55,914 nt of DNA from JAGOUY01 sp964562155 (GTDB taxonomy: Bacteria > Patescibacteriota > Patescibacteriia > 2-12-FULL-60-25): NCBI GenBank assembly GCA_964562155.1, contig CAZLRU010000007.1, positions 1 through 55,914 of the forward strand, given 5' to 3'. How positions within the stretch are numbered: position 1 is the stretch's first letter; every line of letters begins with the position of its first letter. Under the pieces are notes generated by a model, which saw only the letters and a program-made list of their open reading frames with translations, made no database searches and was not told where the DNA came from. Positions 1 through 7,675 of the stretch are shown here, in pieces. Made by a program: the position numbers and the translations under genes.

Positions 1-365
1 CGATTGACCGTCGACTTGATGGTGCGAGCCGTCACAAGAGGAACGATTTCGCTGATTCCAAGTTCCGTGGTTTTTTGAATGGCCCATTCGAGATATTCGC
101 GTTTTATCGCCGCCAAATAGAGGGTGACGTAGCGCGAGGGTTCGGCGTGATTCGGTTGACGTGTCTCAATACGAACAACAATGGTTTTTTTATCAATCGA
201 CTCAATAACGCCTTGGGCGTCGATTCCCTGACCGTTACAGAGCACGACCGACTCCCCCACCTCCAAACGCAACACTCGTCCGAACTGGTGGACGAGTGCC
301 GGATCGGTGAGCGTAACGTGATCGTTCGCGAGAGCCTGATCGATGATGAACCGATGTATTTTCAT
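1..365 (-). CDS. rsmE: 16S rRNA (uracil-1498-N3) methyltransferase RsmE, N-terminal part
   Basis: The gene runs off the left edge, so only the first 121 codons are visible and the stop is outside the window. RsmE methylates N3 of U1498 in helix 44 of 16S rRNA. The visible part is the N-terminal PUA-like RNA-binding domain, with HQFGRVLRLEVGESVVLCNG, followed by the start of the SPOUT methyltransferase domain, with AIKREYLEWAIQKTTELG. The ATG at 365 follows a GA-rich stretch containing AGGAG. The YtxH-like gene lies 39 nt upstream on the same strand, so the two are probably co-transcribed. The family assignment is firm; the SAM-binding knot cannot be checked here. Confidence 0.88.
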   Translation of the reverse strand, partial: MKIHRFIIDQALANDHVTLTDPALVHQFGRVLRLEVGESVVLCNGQGIDAQGVIESIDKKTIVVRIETRQPNHAEPSRYVTLYLAAIKREYLEWAIQKTTELGISEIVPLVTARTIKSTVN

Positions 366-404
366 AGCTACTTTCCTACTCCTACTCTCTACTTGCCTCG
401 TGCG

Positions 405-740
405 TTATTCTAACTCCTTTAATTTGCCCTCAATTGCTTTCCACTTCTTTAGCAACATCGCACGAACTTCGGGAATCTCTTTTTTGGCAATATCTTGGCT
501 TTTCTCGTAATACGCTAATACATCATCAACGACTTCGGCGTATTTTTCTTTGGAAAGATCGTTCATCTTCTCAAGCTTCTTCATGATTTTTCCTTGAAGC
601 TGTACCGCCTTCTTTTCTGCATCTTTTGTAAGCTCTTTTCCTTTACGGGATTGTAGAAAAAATCCGGCGGCGAGACCCATGATAGATCCAACCATCATAC
701 CAACACCGAGATGAGAGGCCTTCTTGGACGTTTTTGTCAT
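405..740 (-). CDS. YtxH-like small membrane-anchored stress protein
   Basis: A 111-residue protein. A glycine-rich hydrophobic segment at residues 11-29 (GVGMMVGSIMGLAAGFFL) is followed by the SRKGKELT turn and a long charged helix. This is the architecture of the YtxH/general-stress family, whose biochemical role is unknown. It is probably anchored in the membrane with the helix in the cytoplasm. It leads a likely two-gene unit with rsmE. Its promoter at 797-825 gives a leader of about 50 nt. That leader carries AGGAGGAG at 781-788, at the predicted 5' end and too far from the start codon to serve it. The family call rests on layout and the glycine-rich anchor rather than on catalytic motifs. 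Confidence 0.7.
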   Translation of the reverse strand: MTKTSKKASHLGVGMMVGSIMGLAAGFFLQSRKGKELTKDAEKKAVQLQGKIMKKLEKMNDLSKEKYAEVVDDVLAYYEKSQDIAKKEIPEVRAMLLKKWKAIEGKLKELE

Positions 741-796
741 ATGAATTATTTATCTACGAATTAAGAGCTGTGTCTGTATGCTCCTCCTATGTGTTT

Positions 797-825
797 ATCA
801 TAGAGAATGCGCAGGGAAACGACAA
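797..825 (-). promoter_or_regulatory. Sigma70-type promoter for the YtxH-like gene
   Basis: On the minus strand, -35 TTGTCG (820-825) and -10 TATGAT (797-802) are separated by exactly 17 nt. The expected start near 790 places AGGAGGAG (781-788) at the very 5' end of the mRNA, about 40 nt before the ATG at 740. Confidence 0.6.
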
Positions 826-838
826 GAACGTGTAGGAA

Positions 839-847
839 TGATACGAT
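839..847 (+). promoter_or_regulatory. Extended -10 promoter of the PfkB kinase gene
   Basis: TG-A-TACGAT lies 9 nt before the ATG at 857. Transcription should start within a few bases of the start codon. The gap also contains GGAG, so weak Shine-Dalgarno help cannot be excluded. Confidence 0.45.
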
Positions 848-856
848 GGAGCAAAT

Positions 857-1846
857 ATGAGACGTTCTTTGTTTGATGTGCTGGCCATTGGCGACTGCAT
901 GCTCGACGTGTTTGTGACTATTCACGAAGCGAGTGTGTCGTGCGCGTTAAAACGCGATGCGTGTCAGCTGTGCTTGCCGTATGGTGAAAAGGTTCCTGTT
1001 GAGGGAATCACCAAAATTCCCGGGGCAGGCAATTCTTCAAATGCAGCGGTTGGATTTACCCGCTTAGGTCTCGCAACAGCCATGGTCAGCACCATTGGAC
1101 ATGATGAAACGGGACAACTGATTTTGACGCATTGGCGCCGAGAAGGCATCGCTACGCATCTTGTTACTCGTGATAAAAAACTAGAGACAAATTATTCGAC
1201 AATCCTCTCGTTTCAGGGGGAACGAACGATTTTAGTCTATCACCAGCCTTATACATATCACCTCCCGGCGTTACCAGAGGCGGCGTGGGTTTACTACAGC
1301 TCGCTTGGCAAGGGCCATGAATCGCTCGAAAAATCTTTGCTCGGCTATCTTCAGCATCATCCGGATACACGCCTCACCTTTAACCCCGGCACCCATCAAT
1401 TAAGACGTGGATTAAAGGCGTTGCGCCCCGTGATCAAACGCTCCGAGGTGTTTATCGTGAATAAGGAGGAGGCGGAGCTCCTTCTTGCGTGCGAGGCGAC
1501 ACCTGTGCCGGATCTCCTCGAAGAACTCCACGCATATGGAGCAAAAACAACCGTGATTACGGACGGCGTCCAGGGGTCCTACGCAATGGACGATGAGGAG
1601 CGCTGGCACTGCCCTATGTTTCCCGGCAAGGAAGTGGAACGCACCGGAGCGGGTGATAGTTTTGCTACGACGTTTTCTTATGCGCGTTTTCATAACAAAA
1701 CGATTCCGGAGGCGCTACGGTATGGCACCGCTCAGGCGTGGAGTGTTGTGCAGTTTATCGGCCCGCAGGCGGGACTTCTCTCGAAGCAAAAATTAGACCG
1801 CGTTCTAAAACAGTTTGCAAAGATCCAAGCAAAACGCCTAGCCTAA
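857..1846 (+). CDS. PfkB-family sugar kinase
   Basis: A 329-residue ribokinase-fold kinase that phosphorylates a sugar or nucleoside with ATP. Visible signatures are the N-terminal GAGNSSNAAVGFTRLG substrate-binding region (about residues 56-71) and, near residue 263, the C-terminal active site RTGAGDSFATTF, where the Asp of GAGD is the catalytic base. NKEEAELL and TDGVQGS are further conserved parts of the fold. The class II aldolase gene follows after 6 nt, which suggests a role in hexose-phosphate metabolism (phosphofructokinase or fructose kinase activity). The substrate cannot be read from sequence. Length is normal for the family. Confidence 0.85.
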   Translation: MRRSLFDVLAIGDCMLDVFVTIHEASVSCALKRDACQLCLPYGEKVPVEGITKIPGAGNSSNAAVGFTRLGLATAMVSTIGHDETGQLILTHWRREGIATHLVTRDKKLETNYSTILSFQGERTILVYHQPYTYHLPALPEAAWVYYSSLGKGHESLEKSLLGYLQHHPDTRLTFNPGTHQLRRGLKALRPVIKRSEVFIVNKEEAELLLACEATPVPDLLEELHAYGAKTTVITDGVQGSYAMDDEERWHCPMFPGKEVERTGAGDSFATTFSYARFHNKTIPEALRYGTAQAWSVVQFIGPQAGLLSKQKLDRVLKQFAKIQAKRLA

Positions 1847-1852
1847 CTTCAT

Positions 1853-2770
1853 ATGCTCATCAATTCTCTTTCTCTTCTCAAAAAGGCACGAGCCGGAAAA
1901 TACGCCGTGCCTGCATTCAACATCAATGATCTCGAGATGCTTAAGGCGGTCGTGCGAGCGGCCGAAGCAGAACGATCACCGATCATCGTCCAAACGAGTG
2001 AGGGAGCGATTGAGTATGCCGGTATGGAGTATTTAACCGCGATGGTACATGTGGCGGCCGCGGGCAAGATCCCAGTCGTGCTGCATTTGGATCATGGAAA
2101 GAATCTCGACGTCATTCATCGCGCGATCAAATCAGGATATACAAGCGTGATGTTTGATGGTTCAGCGCTTTCCTACGAAGATAATGTTCGGTGCACAAAA
2201 CAAGTTGTGAAATGGGCTCATCCGAAGAAGATTTCCGTTGAAGCAGAACTTGGTTCAATCAAAGGTATTGAAGATTTGGTCAACATTGCAGAACGTGATG
2301 CGGTTTTAACGAATCCAGAACAAGCGGTCGCGTTCGTGAAGGAGACGGGCTGTGATTCACTCGCCGTTGCGATTGGGACGGCGCACGGCGCGTACAAATT
2401 TAAAGGGATTACGCACTTAGATTTGGCTCGCTTAAAAGAGATCGCTAAGCGCGTGAAGCTCCCTCTTGTTTTACACGGAGCATCCGGTGTCATGGAAGAT
2501 GTGAAGGAGTTAGCGGAAACATATGGCGCAACATTAGGTGAAGCGCGCGGGGTACTGGATGAGGACATCAAAAAAGCGATCCCACTTGGGATCGCAAAAA
2601 TCAATATTGATACGGATTTACGTCTTGCCTTTACGGCTGGAATACGCGAAGCGATTCACGATCTCCCGGCAGTGATTGATCCAAGAAAGTTCTTGGAACC
2701 AGCGAGTGTCCTCATGACAGAAGTTGCGCGGTATAAGATGCGCCTCTTTAAAAGTTACGGAAAAATCTAG
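1853..2770 (+). CDS. fba: Class II fructose-bisphosphate aldolase
   Basis: A 305-residue zinc-dependent aldolase that splits fructose-1,6-bisphosphate into dihydroxyacetone phosphate and glyceraldehyde-3-phosphate. Visible are the zinc ligand region VVLHLDHGKN (about residue 75), the GYTSVMFDGS strand, VEAELGSIKG, the AVAIGTAHGAYKF zinc/phosphate loop, LVLHGASGV and the phosphate-binding KINIDTDLR. It starts 6 nt after the PfkB kinase, so the pair forms a small glycolytic operon. Its stop codon abuts that of pyrH on the other strand, with no room for a separate terminator. Confidence 0.95.
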   Translation: MLINSLSLLKKARAGKYAVPAFNINDLEMLKAVVRAAEAERSPIIVQTSEGAIEYAGMEYLTAMVHVAAAGKIPVVLHLDHGKNLDVIHRAIKSGYTSVMFDGSALSYEDNVRCTKQVVKWAHPKKISVEAELGSIKGIEDLVNIAERDAVLTNPEQAVAFVKETGCDSLAVAIGTAHGAYKFKGITHLDLARLKEIAKRVKLPLVLHGASGVMEDVKELAETYGATLGEARGVLDEDIKKAIPLGIAKINIDTDLRLAFTAGIREAIHDLPAVIDPRKFLEPASVLMTEVARYKMRLFKSYGKI

Positions 2771-3460
2771 CTATTCGATCGTCGTGCCTAAGAAAGATTT
2801 GCCGTCGAGGATTTTTTTCAGATTCATCAAGTCCGTTCCTTTGGCAATGATGACTTTGAGTTTCTGTTTGGCTGCGAAGGTAGAGGCCACAGGATCAAAC
2901 GGAGCGTTGAGACCTGGCGACCACTTTGTCCCCACAATCTTACGGAACTCGTGCCAAGGAATATGATCAAACGGAACGGCGTCGAGATGCTTGGACGGAT
3001 CTTTATCGTACACACGCTCCACATTGGTGAGATTCACGACCTCGGTGGCACCGTAGAGACGAGCGAGACGTACAGCAATATAATCGGTTGACCAACCCGG
3101 CTTCCAACCGGCAGCGATCAGCATCGATTTACTCCAGTTCATTTTTCGGCTGGGGTTTTTGCAGACAACGGGATGCGCGTGTTCGCGAAAGATCGTGCGA
3201 AGAAGGTGGGCGTTGATACGTGTAGCATGGATTCCCAGCCAGTCCATATCCTCCGTTTCCAGAGGGGCAACTTCTTTGGCTCCATGCATGTAGACACGGG
3301 CGGTCGCTCCCCCACCGACGATAAGAATAAAGCGCTTCCCCACCTTAAGCTCTTCGAGAATAAGATGACGAAACGCTGTTAAAAAATCGGTATTGATGCC
3401 CGTAGGGGGGGCAACGAGGGAACCGCCGAGCGAGAGGACGATAGGAGGTGCGTGTTCCAT
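2771..3460 (-). CDS. pyrH: UMP kinase, archaeal-type
   Basis: A 229-residue amino-acid-kinase-fold enzyme that phosphorylates UMP to UDP. VLSLGGSL (glycine-rich start), VGGGATARVY, DWLGIHATRINAHLL, WSTDYIAVRLA and LTNVERVYDKDP match the archaeal type of UMP kinase better than the hexameric E. coli type. The ATG at 3460 is preferred over an in-frame codon 13 codons upstream because the promoter -10 box (3471-3476) lies only 10 nt before it, which gives a nearly leaderless mRNA. The gene is convergent with fba and its stop directly abuts that of fba. A relative such as isopentenyl phosphate kinase is possible but less likely. Confidence 0.87.
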   Translation of the reverse strand: MEHAPPIVLSLGGSLVAPPTGINTDFLTAFRHLILEELKVGKRFILIVGGGATARVYMHGAKEVAPLETEDMDWLGIHATRINAHLLRTIFREHAHPVVCKNPSRKMNWSKSMLIAAGWKPGWSTDYIAVRLARLYGATEVVNLTNVERVYDKDPSKHLDAVPFDHIPWHEFRKIVGTKWSPGLNAPFDPVASTFAAKQKLKVIIAKGTDLMNLKKILDGKSFLGTTIE

Positions 3461-3470
3461 AGTGAGTGGG

Positions 3471-3499
3471 AGCGTAGACCACGAGTCATGAACGATCAA
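3471..3499 (-). promoter_or_regulatory. pyrH promoter
   Basis: Minus-strand TTGATC (3494-3499), a 17-nt spacer and TACGCT (3471-3476). Transcription should begin within a few bases of the ATG at 3460. Confidence 0.55.
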
Positions 3500-3563
3500 C
3501 TAAGGAGTCCTACATAATTTGGCAAAATAGGTTTTATATTAGCCAAAATATGTTTATTTATGA

Positions 3564-3592
3564 TTGACAAAATGGCCTAAACATGGTATTAT
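3564..3592 (+). promoter_or_regulatory. Strong promoter of the GC-rich lipoprotein cassette
   Basis: Consensus -35 TTGACA (3564-3569), 17-nt spacer and -10 TATTAT (3587-3592). The leader is about 110 nt. AGGAGG at 3606-3611 lies about 7 nt from the predicted 5' end and about 100 nt from the start codon at 3709. Confidence 0.75.
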
Positions 3593-3708
3593 TTCTTTTC
3601 TTTACAGGAGGATTTTGAGCAAATTTTCGATGTTTTTCGAGACTTTGCCCAGACTCTTCCTTGACCGCGATGTGCGGTCTGGATAGAGGTTTGGAGGAAC
3701 ATCGACAA

Positions 3709-5256
3709 ATGAACAAGATCTTCGGCCTTCTTTCGGTGCTCGCGGTCGTGGCGGCCTGTGGGAGCGAGACGGTCGACGTCTCCGCGCCCCGCACGCGCCC
3801 CGTGCCCGACACCGAGGGGTGCTACGACGTGGGGCAGGACCCCCACACGTTCGCGTGCACGCCTGGGTGCAACTACCTCGAAGGGTCTCGCGCGCCCTTC
3901 CACGGCGTGACTGCCGGGATCTGCGTCCTGGCGTGCCACGCCAACGGGCAACTCGTGCCCGCGTGCTACCCGCGCGAGGACGCGGGGACGGACGCGAGCG
4001 ATGCGTCGATCGAGGATGTTCCCTTGGATACGACCGACGTCGTGATCTCGGAGGACGTCGTACCCGTCGACGTGCCGCACGTGCGGTGCATGGCCGATAG
4101 CGACTGCAACGACCACGACGAGATGACGCAGGACACCTGCGATCTCTCGACCGGCGTGTGCAACCACACGCGGACGGTCGTTGAGGCGCCGCCGTTCGAC
4201 CCGGTGGCGCGACAGATGGTGCGCAACCTGTGCGAACAGCCGAGAGTGTGCTCGACCGGCAATGCCGTCGAGCTCCGCAGTGCCTGCGGAGCGGGGTGGG
4301 AGACCACCTGGCTCGAGATGGGCTACCTGTTCGATGTCGCCTTCTCGACGATTCCGTCCTCGGGCATCATCCACGTCGCGCCGCGTCTTTCGGCGGGTGA
4401 CCGTCGAGACAGCTTCCGCGTACGCGTGGTGATCAACTCGAGCATGACGCCGGTTATCAACCGCGTCATGACGGTGGCGGAGATCGAGGGAGGTGTCGAC
4501 GTGCCAGTCACAACCAACGGCGACATCCTGTTCGTGTTCCAACCGGCCGGGGAGTCGTTGTATACGACTGCCCTCCAGTGGGATCTCCCCGTCGGCCACG
4601 TGACCGACGGTGAGGGGCACAACCTTTCAACCTGCCTGCAGGCCGGATCGTTCACGCGCATTCCCCAACACGGCTTCCTGCACCTGCAGGAAGGGACAGA
4701 CGGGCGGCTCGAGTGCGCTGGCCGCGTGCTCCGAACTGATCCGGTAGGCGGTGTCATGGTCGGCTGGGCACGCGAGGAAGCGAGCGACGCGCTGTTCTAC
4801 GTCTACTTCCCTCCCGCGCCGTTTCGCACGGTCTACGCCTTCGCGACGGCGCGCGAGGCGATGGGATGGATCAACCCGCCGCAGAGTCTGCAGACGCTTT
4901 GCGCGACGGTGCTGGTGCTCCCCAACGGAACCTTCTCGTCACTCATGGGCAGCTCGCGCCGCGAAATCGGGCTGCGACCGGGCACCTACGCCGACTGGAC
5001 GGATTCGACGGGGGGGCGTCATCAGGGGATCGCGAGCAGCAATTTCACCCTGCTCGAGACGCCCTGGCCCGTCGGGGTAGCGTCCGTATGCTCGCTCTAC
5101 GGGCAGTTCGTGAACGCGGACATTGATCACCGCTGTGTCATCGATGCGACCCCTCTCCTGCCCCGCTACAGGATCGTGAGCGCACCCGTCGGCACGGGAC
5201 GTGATGCCCGCGCCTGGTATACGCTCGCCGATCTCGACGGTTACAGCGCCCCGTAG
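3709..5256 (+). CDS. Secreted Cys-rich lipoprotein, GC-rich (cassette gene)
   Basis: A 515-residue predicted lipoprotein of unknown function. MNKIFGLLSVLAVVAACGSE is a lipoprotein signal peptide with lipobox VAAC. It is followed by a Cys-rich segment (GCYDVGQ, CTPGCNYL), an Asp/Val/Thr-rich linker at about residues 88-124 (DAGTDASDASIEDVP and onwards) and MADSDCNDHDEMTQDTCD, a Cys/Asp motif seen in secreted proteins of Myxococcota and some CPR. A long beta-rich C-terminal part follows. The ATG at 3709 follows GGAGG and begins a proper signal peptide. The DNA is far richer in G+C than its neighbours (62-78% in two lines I counted) and the gene has its own promoter and terminator. A surface or secreted location is likely; the function is unknown. 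Confidence 0.85.
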   Translation: MNKIFGLLSVLAVVAACGSETVDVSAPRTRPVPDTEGCYDVGQDPHTFACTPGCNYLEGSRAPFHGVTAGICVLACHANGQLVPACYPREDAGTDASDASIEDVPLDTTDVVISEDVVPVDVPHVRCMADSDCNDHDEMTQDTCDLSTGVCNHTRTVVEAPPFDPVARQMVRNLCEQPRVCSTGNAVELRSACGAGWETTWLEMGYLFDVAFSTIPSSGIIHVAPRLSAGDRRDSFRVRVVINSSMTPVINRVMTVAEIEGGVDVPVTTNGDILFVFQPAGESLYTTALQWDLPVGHVTDGEGHNLSTCLQAGSFTRIPQHGFLHLQEGTDGRLECAGRVLRTDPVGGVMVGWAREEASDALFYVYFPPAPFRTVYAFATAREAMGWINPPQSLQTLCATVLVLPNGTFSSLMGSSRREIGLRPGTYADWTDSTGGRHQGIASSNFTLLETPWPVGVASVCSLYGQFVNADIDHRCVIDATPLLPRYRIVSAPVGTGRDARAWYTLADLDGYSAP

Positions 5257-5345
5257 TTCGCCCCTTCTCCTCCTTTGGATGGCACGTGCCGTCCAACTTC
5301 CTTTGTCATTCTCTTTGAGGATGAAAGAGGAAATAACATAATAGA

Positions 5346-5394
5346 GCGCCTCTCGATGACTCGTAGTAACGAGTGCCATCAAGAGGCGCTTTTT
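5346..5394 (+). terminator. Strong intrinsic terminator after the lipoprotein gene
   Basis: GCGCCTCT and AGAGGCGC close a long stem with internal GATG/CATC and ACTCG/CGAGT pairing, followed by TTTTT. It lies between convergent genes. A weaker T-rich run on the minus strand may let it serve the 5419-6303 gene as well. Confidence 0.85.
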
Positions 5395-5418
5395 GGAAGA
5401 GAGTCCGTCGTTCCTCGC

Positions 5419-6303
5419 CTACGCATTAACGACAACCGCGAGATACATCTCTCCCCGTCCACCATATGGACAATCGTCAGCGAGGAGATCGAGGGAGCGT
5501 CTATGATAGTTAAACATCAGTCGCGGGTAAAAACTCGCATAGTCGTGTTTTCTGTCGTGCCAGCGAGACAGGTGCGTACCGAGAGCGAAGAACGAGGCAA
5601 CGCCGCGAATATCATGGGCCTTCGAGAGTTCAAGCACTTCCCGCATGGTGGCGTGGCGTCGAATATCATGGCGCTTGCTCGCCGCATACTCGAGAGACTT
5701 TTGATAAGCGAAGCGCGCCCACCCATCAGGCTCCAGATAGTCATCACCCAATTTAATAAAGGCGAGCACGGCTGCTTCATCTTCGCTCCCCTTATCGATA
5801 TCGACAAAGCGGTAGATCGGATGAGACGCGGGATATTCGCGTCGCCAGTAGTCGAGTCGAGAACCGTATTCATGAATATGGTTCACGAAATCATCACGCG
5901 TGATGGGCTGTGTTTGAGCGCGAACCTTGACGAGGGGGTTGGTGGTCAGATCAAGGATGGGCTTCTCATAGGGATCAGGCAGATGAGGAAAGGGGTTCAT
6001 CCCTTCGGCTTCTACCGCGCGCCGCACGAGATAGGCGTGCGGAAATTTGGCACGGTATTCTCTATGCCATCTGATCCAGTATCCATCACCCCACGACTCA
6101 AACTCCTCATGACCCTCCCTGAGCGTCACCTCTACCATGCCGTCCGCATCAATGTGAGCAGAGGCCAGCGACTCTTTCGTGATGTAGACCACGAACTCGT
6201 GGCCAGGGCCTGTACCCGGTTGAGACGGCGGAAGAATACCTCCGGCAGTGTAGAGAATGAACTGGTCATACCCATTATCGAAACGCTCCACAATGTCTTC
6301 CAT
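5419..6303 (-). CDS. Hypothetical protein, 294 aa
   Basis: I do not recognise this family. The protein is soluble, rich in Trp, Tyr, His and acidic residues (WGDGYWIRWHREYRAKFPHA, PGHEFVVYITKES), with no signal peptide or membrane segment. The ATG at 6303 is preceded by a good Shine-Dalgarno sequence (GGTGAGGAG), unlike most neighbouring genes. Its base composition lies between the GC-rich class and the ordinary genes. It is a single gene, with an inverted repeat (6362-6390) upstream and a shared terminator downstream. I prefer this strand to the long opposite-strand frame because that frame reads through the terminator hairpin and has an unnatural composition. Confidence 0.7.
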   Translation of the reverse strand: MEDIVERFDNGYDQFILYTAGGILPPSQPGTGPGHEFVVYITKESLASAHIDADGMVEVTLREGHEEFESWGDGYWIRWHREYRAKFPHAYLVRRAVEAEGMNPFPHLPDPYEKPILDLTTNPLVKVRAQTQPITRDDFVNHIHEYGSRLDYWRREYPASHPIYRFVDIDKGSEDEAAVLAFIKLGDDYLEPDGWARFAYQKSLEYAASKRHDIRRHATMREVLELSKAHDIRGVASFFALGTHLSRWHDRKHDYASFYPRLMFNYHRRSLDLLADDCPYGGRGEMYLAVVVNA

Positions 6304-6361
6304 CTGCTCTTCTCCTCACCAGCACTGTACACGCGCTTTTTATTAAATGTGTTAAATTCGT

Positions 6362-6390
6362 AACAGTGTAAAAAATCGTTTACACCTGTT
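6362..6390 (-). terminator. Inverted repeat: terminator or operator between the TrmB-like gene and the next gene
   Basis: AACAGgTGTAAA and TTTACACTGTT pair over 11 bp with one bulged G and a 6-nt loop. It begins at the stop codon of the TrmB-like gene and lies about 60 nt before the next start on the same strand. There is no good T-run after it on the minus strand, so it may be an operator for the adjacent regulator rather than a terminator. Confidence 0.4.
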
Positions 6391-7100
6391 TATTCGGGCA
6401 AGTGTGCGTAGAGATACTCAAATCGCTTACGATGGTAGGCGGCGAGAGCTGTGTTTTTTATGATAAACGCTGTTTCGGTCGTAAAGTCGACCATCATGAT
6501 TGTATCGTTAAACACAAATTCGGAAACGCCCTGCTCAAACAGATCAAACATTGACGGCAGCATGCGTGAAGCGCATTCCAGGCGTTTTTTGTAGACACCT
6601 TTGCGTAGACCGTGGTTCGTGATGACAAATCGTTCAAGTTTATTTTTCTCTATTTTTTTATAAAAATCCGCGGGCATGTGCTTCGATACAGCGGTGTGGG
6701 ATGAGTAGTCGTCGTAGCGGTAGAAGATTCCTTTTTTTGGCAGCTCCTCAAGAAGGATTTGCCAGACTTTTTTGAGATCTTTCCCTTTAAGGATTTGAAC
6801 TTCTTGATTTGAACTGAGCTCCACAGGTACGGCTCGTTTCGATAAGAGCGCGGGCGCGATCGTAAACAGATGGCTCTTCTTGGTCATCGTGCGAATGTGA
6901 CCCGCTGCAGAAGTACGCACAACGAGATGTAGACGATGGAACTTGTTGAGATATTTATAAACGGTGGGACGGGTTTCTCCGGATCGTTTGGCTATTTCTG
7001 TCACCGTTTGTGGACGGCGGTTATCGACAAGAGACCGCCAAATGGCGGCCTCGTGAGGATTAAACCCTAGGTATTCTTGCTTTACGTGGATACGCTTCAC
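6390..7100 (-). CDS. TrmB-like winged-helix transcriptional regulator
   Basis: A 236-residue DNA-binding protein. The N-terminal 60 residues form a winged helix: LGFNPHEAAIWRSLVDNR, then TVTEIAKRSGETRPTVYKYL as the recognition helix region. This is the layout of TrmB/sugar-specific regulators. The C-terminal part (about 85-236) is a ligand or phosphotransfer-like domain with FVITNHGLRKG and FVFNDTIMMVDF, resembling the phospholipase-D-like fold often joined to TrmB helices in CPR. The start is GTG or ATG-like at 7100, after GGGGGA. The effector is unknown; its nearest possible target is the gene downstream, across the 6362-6390 repeat. Confidence 0.72.
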   Translation of the reverse strand: MKRIHVKQEYLGFNPHEAAIWRSLVDNRRPQTVTEIAKRSGETRPTVYKYLNKFHRLHLVVRTSAAGHIRTMTKKSHLFTIAPALLSKRAVPVELSSNQEVQILKGKDLKKVWQILLEELPKKGIFYRYDDYSSHTAVSKHMPADFYKKIEKNKLERFVITNHGLRKGVYKKRLECASRMLPSMFDLFEQGVSEFVFNDTIMMVDFTTETAFIIKNTALAAYHRKRFEYLYAHLPE

Positions 7101-7111
7101 ACTTCCCCCAT

Positions 7112-7453
7112 CTACTCAGAAAACACTAACCAGTTCGTAAGCCAGGACACAATCCAGAAGACGAGCGCCCCCCAAAATGCTGCGCCAAAACTCGCGACAC
7201 GGAAACCCGGAGCAAAAGAGGACGCGAGCCAGAACATGAGCGCGTTCACGATGAGCGTGAAGAGACCCAACGTCAGAATATTCACGGGGAGCGTTAGGAG
7301 CAGAAGAAGAGGACGGACAAGGGCATTTACAATTCCGATCACGATCGCGGCCACAAATGCGGCGGGAAAACTCTGGACGGTTACGCCTGGTACGAGGCGG
7401 GTGACAATGAGAACGGCCAGGGCATTCAAGAACAAACGAACGAGTAACAGCAT
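7112..7453 (-). CDS. Phage-holin-family-IV/YvlD-like membrane protein
   Basis: A 113-residue integral membrane protein with four predicted transmembrane helices. The sequence (LVRLFLNALAVLIVTRLVPG, GIVNALVRPLLLLLTLPVN, LFTLIVNALMFWLASSFAPG) closely follows the YvlD/holin superfamily IV pattern, including NALVRPLLLLLTLPVN. Members are ordinary chromosomal proteins of unknown role, and the family name does not imply phage origin. It lies between xseB and the TrmB-like gene on the same strand. Confidence 0.85.
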   Translation of the reverse strand: MLLLVRLFLNALAVLIVTRLVPGVTVQSFPAAFVAAIVIGIVNALVRPLLLLLTLPVNILTLGLFTLIVNALMFWLASSFAPGFRVASFGAAFWGALVFWIVSWLTNWLVFSE

Positions 7454-7475
7454 AGAGAAGGAGGCGTAGTGAATG

Positions 7476-7670
7476 TTAGGAATTAACCTCTTTAATTACA
7501 TTCTCAACCTCAACCAAGCGTTCGCGCAAGGCCTTGGCGAGTTCGCTCGCTCGGGTGAATTTTTGCAGGCCTTGTTCCAGGTCAGGCTCTCCACGCTCAA
7601 ACCAATGCGCAATACCTTCCAGCTCCTGGAAGCCAGCCGCAAACTCGAGATCAGATTTTTTCTTAGCCAT
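7476..7670 (-). CDS. xseB: Exodeoxyribonuclease VII small subunit
   Basis: A 64-residue protein with the standard XseB pattern: LEFAAGFQELEGIAHWFERGEPDLEQGLQKF, an EGxALxxxCxxxL-like coiled-coil region. It starts 5 nt after xseA. Several XseB helices bind each XseA to form exonuclease VII, which degrades single-stranded DNA from both ends. Confidence 0.9.
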   Translation of the reverse strand: MAKKKSDLEFAAGFQELEGIAHWFERGEPDLEQGLQKFTRASELAKALRERLVEVENVIKEVNS

Positions 7671-7675
7671 ATATT

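Noticed and set aside
3615..3686. Leader peptide (TTG or ATG start) before the lipoprotein gene
   Set aside because: AGGAGG is 3 nt from the TTG and 18 nt from the ATG, both poor distances. A stabilising role for AGGAGG fits better.
3589..4620. 343-aa frame opposite the lipoprotein gene
   Set aside because: It mirrors a GC-rich gene; composition is Arg/His/Asp/Val-rich without protein-like pattern, and the plus-strand gene has promoter, signal peptide and terminator.
5275..6363. 362-aa plus-strand frame
   Set aside because: It reads through a strong terminator hairpin at 5346-5394 and lies opposite the better-looking 294-aa gene.
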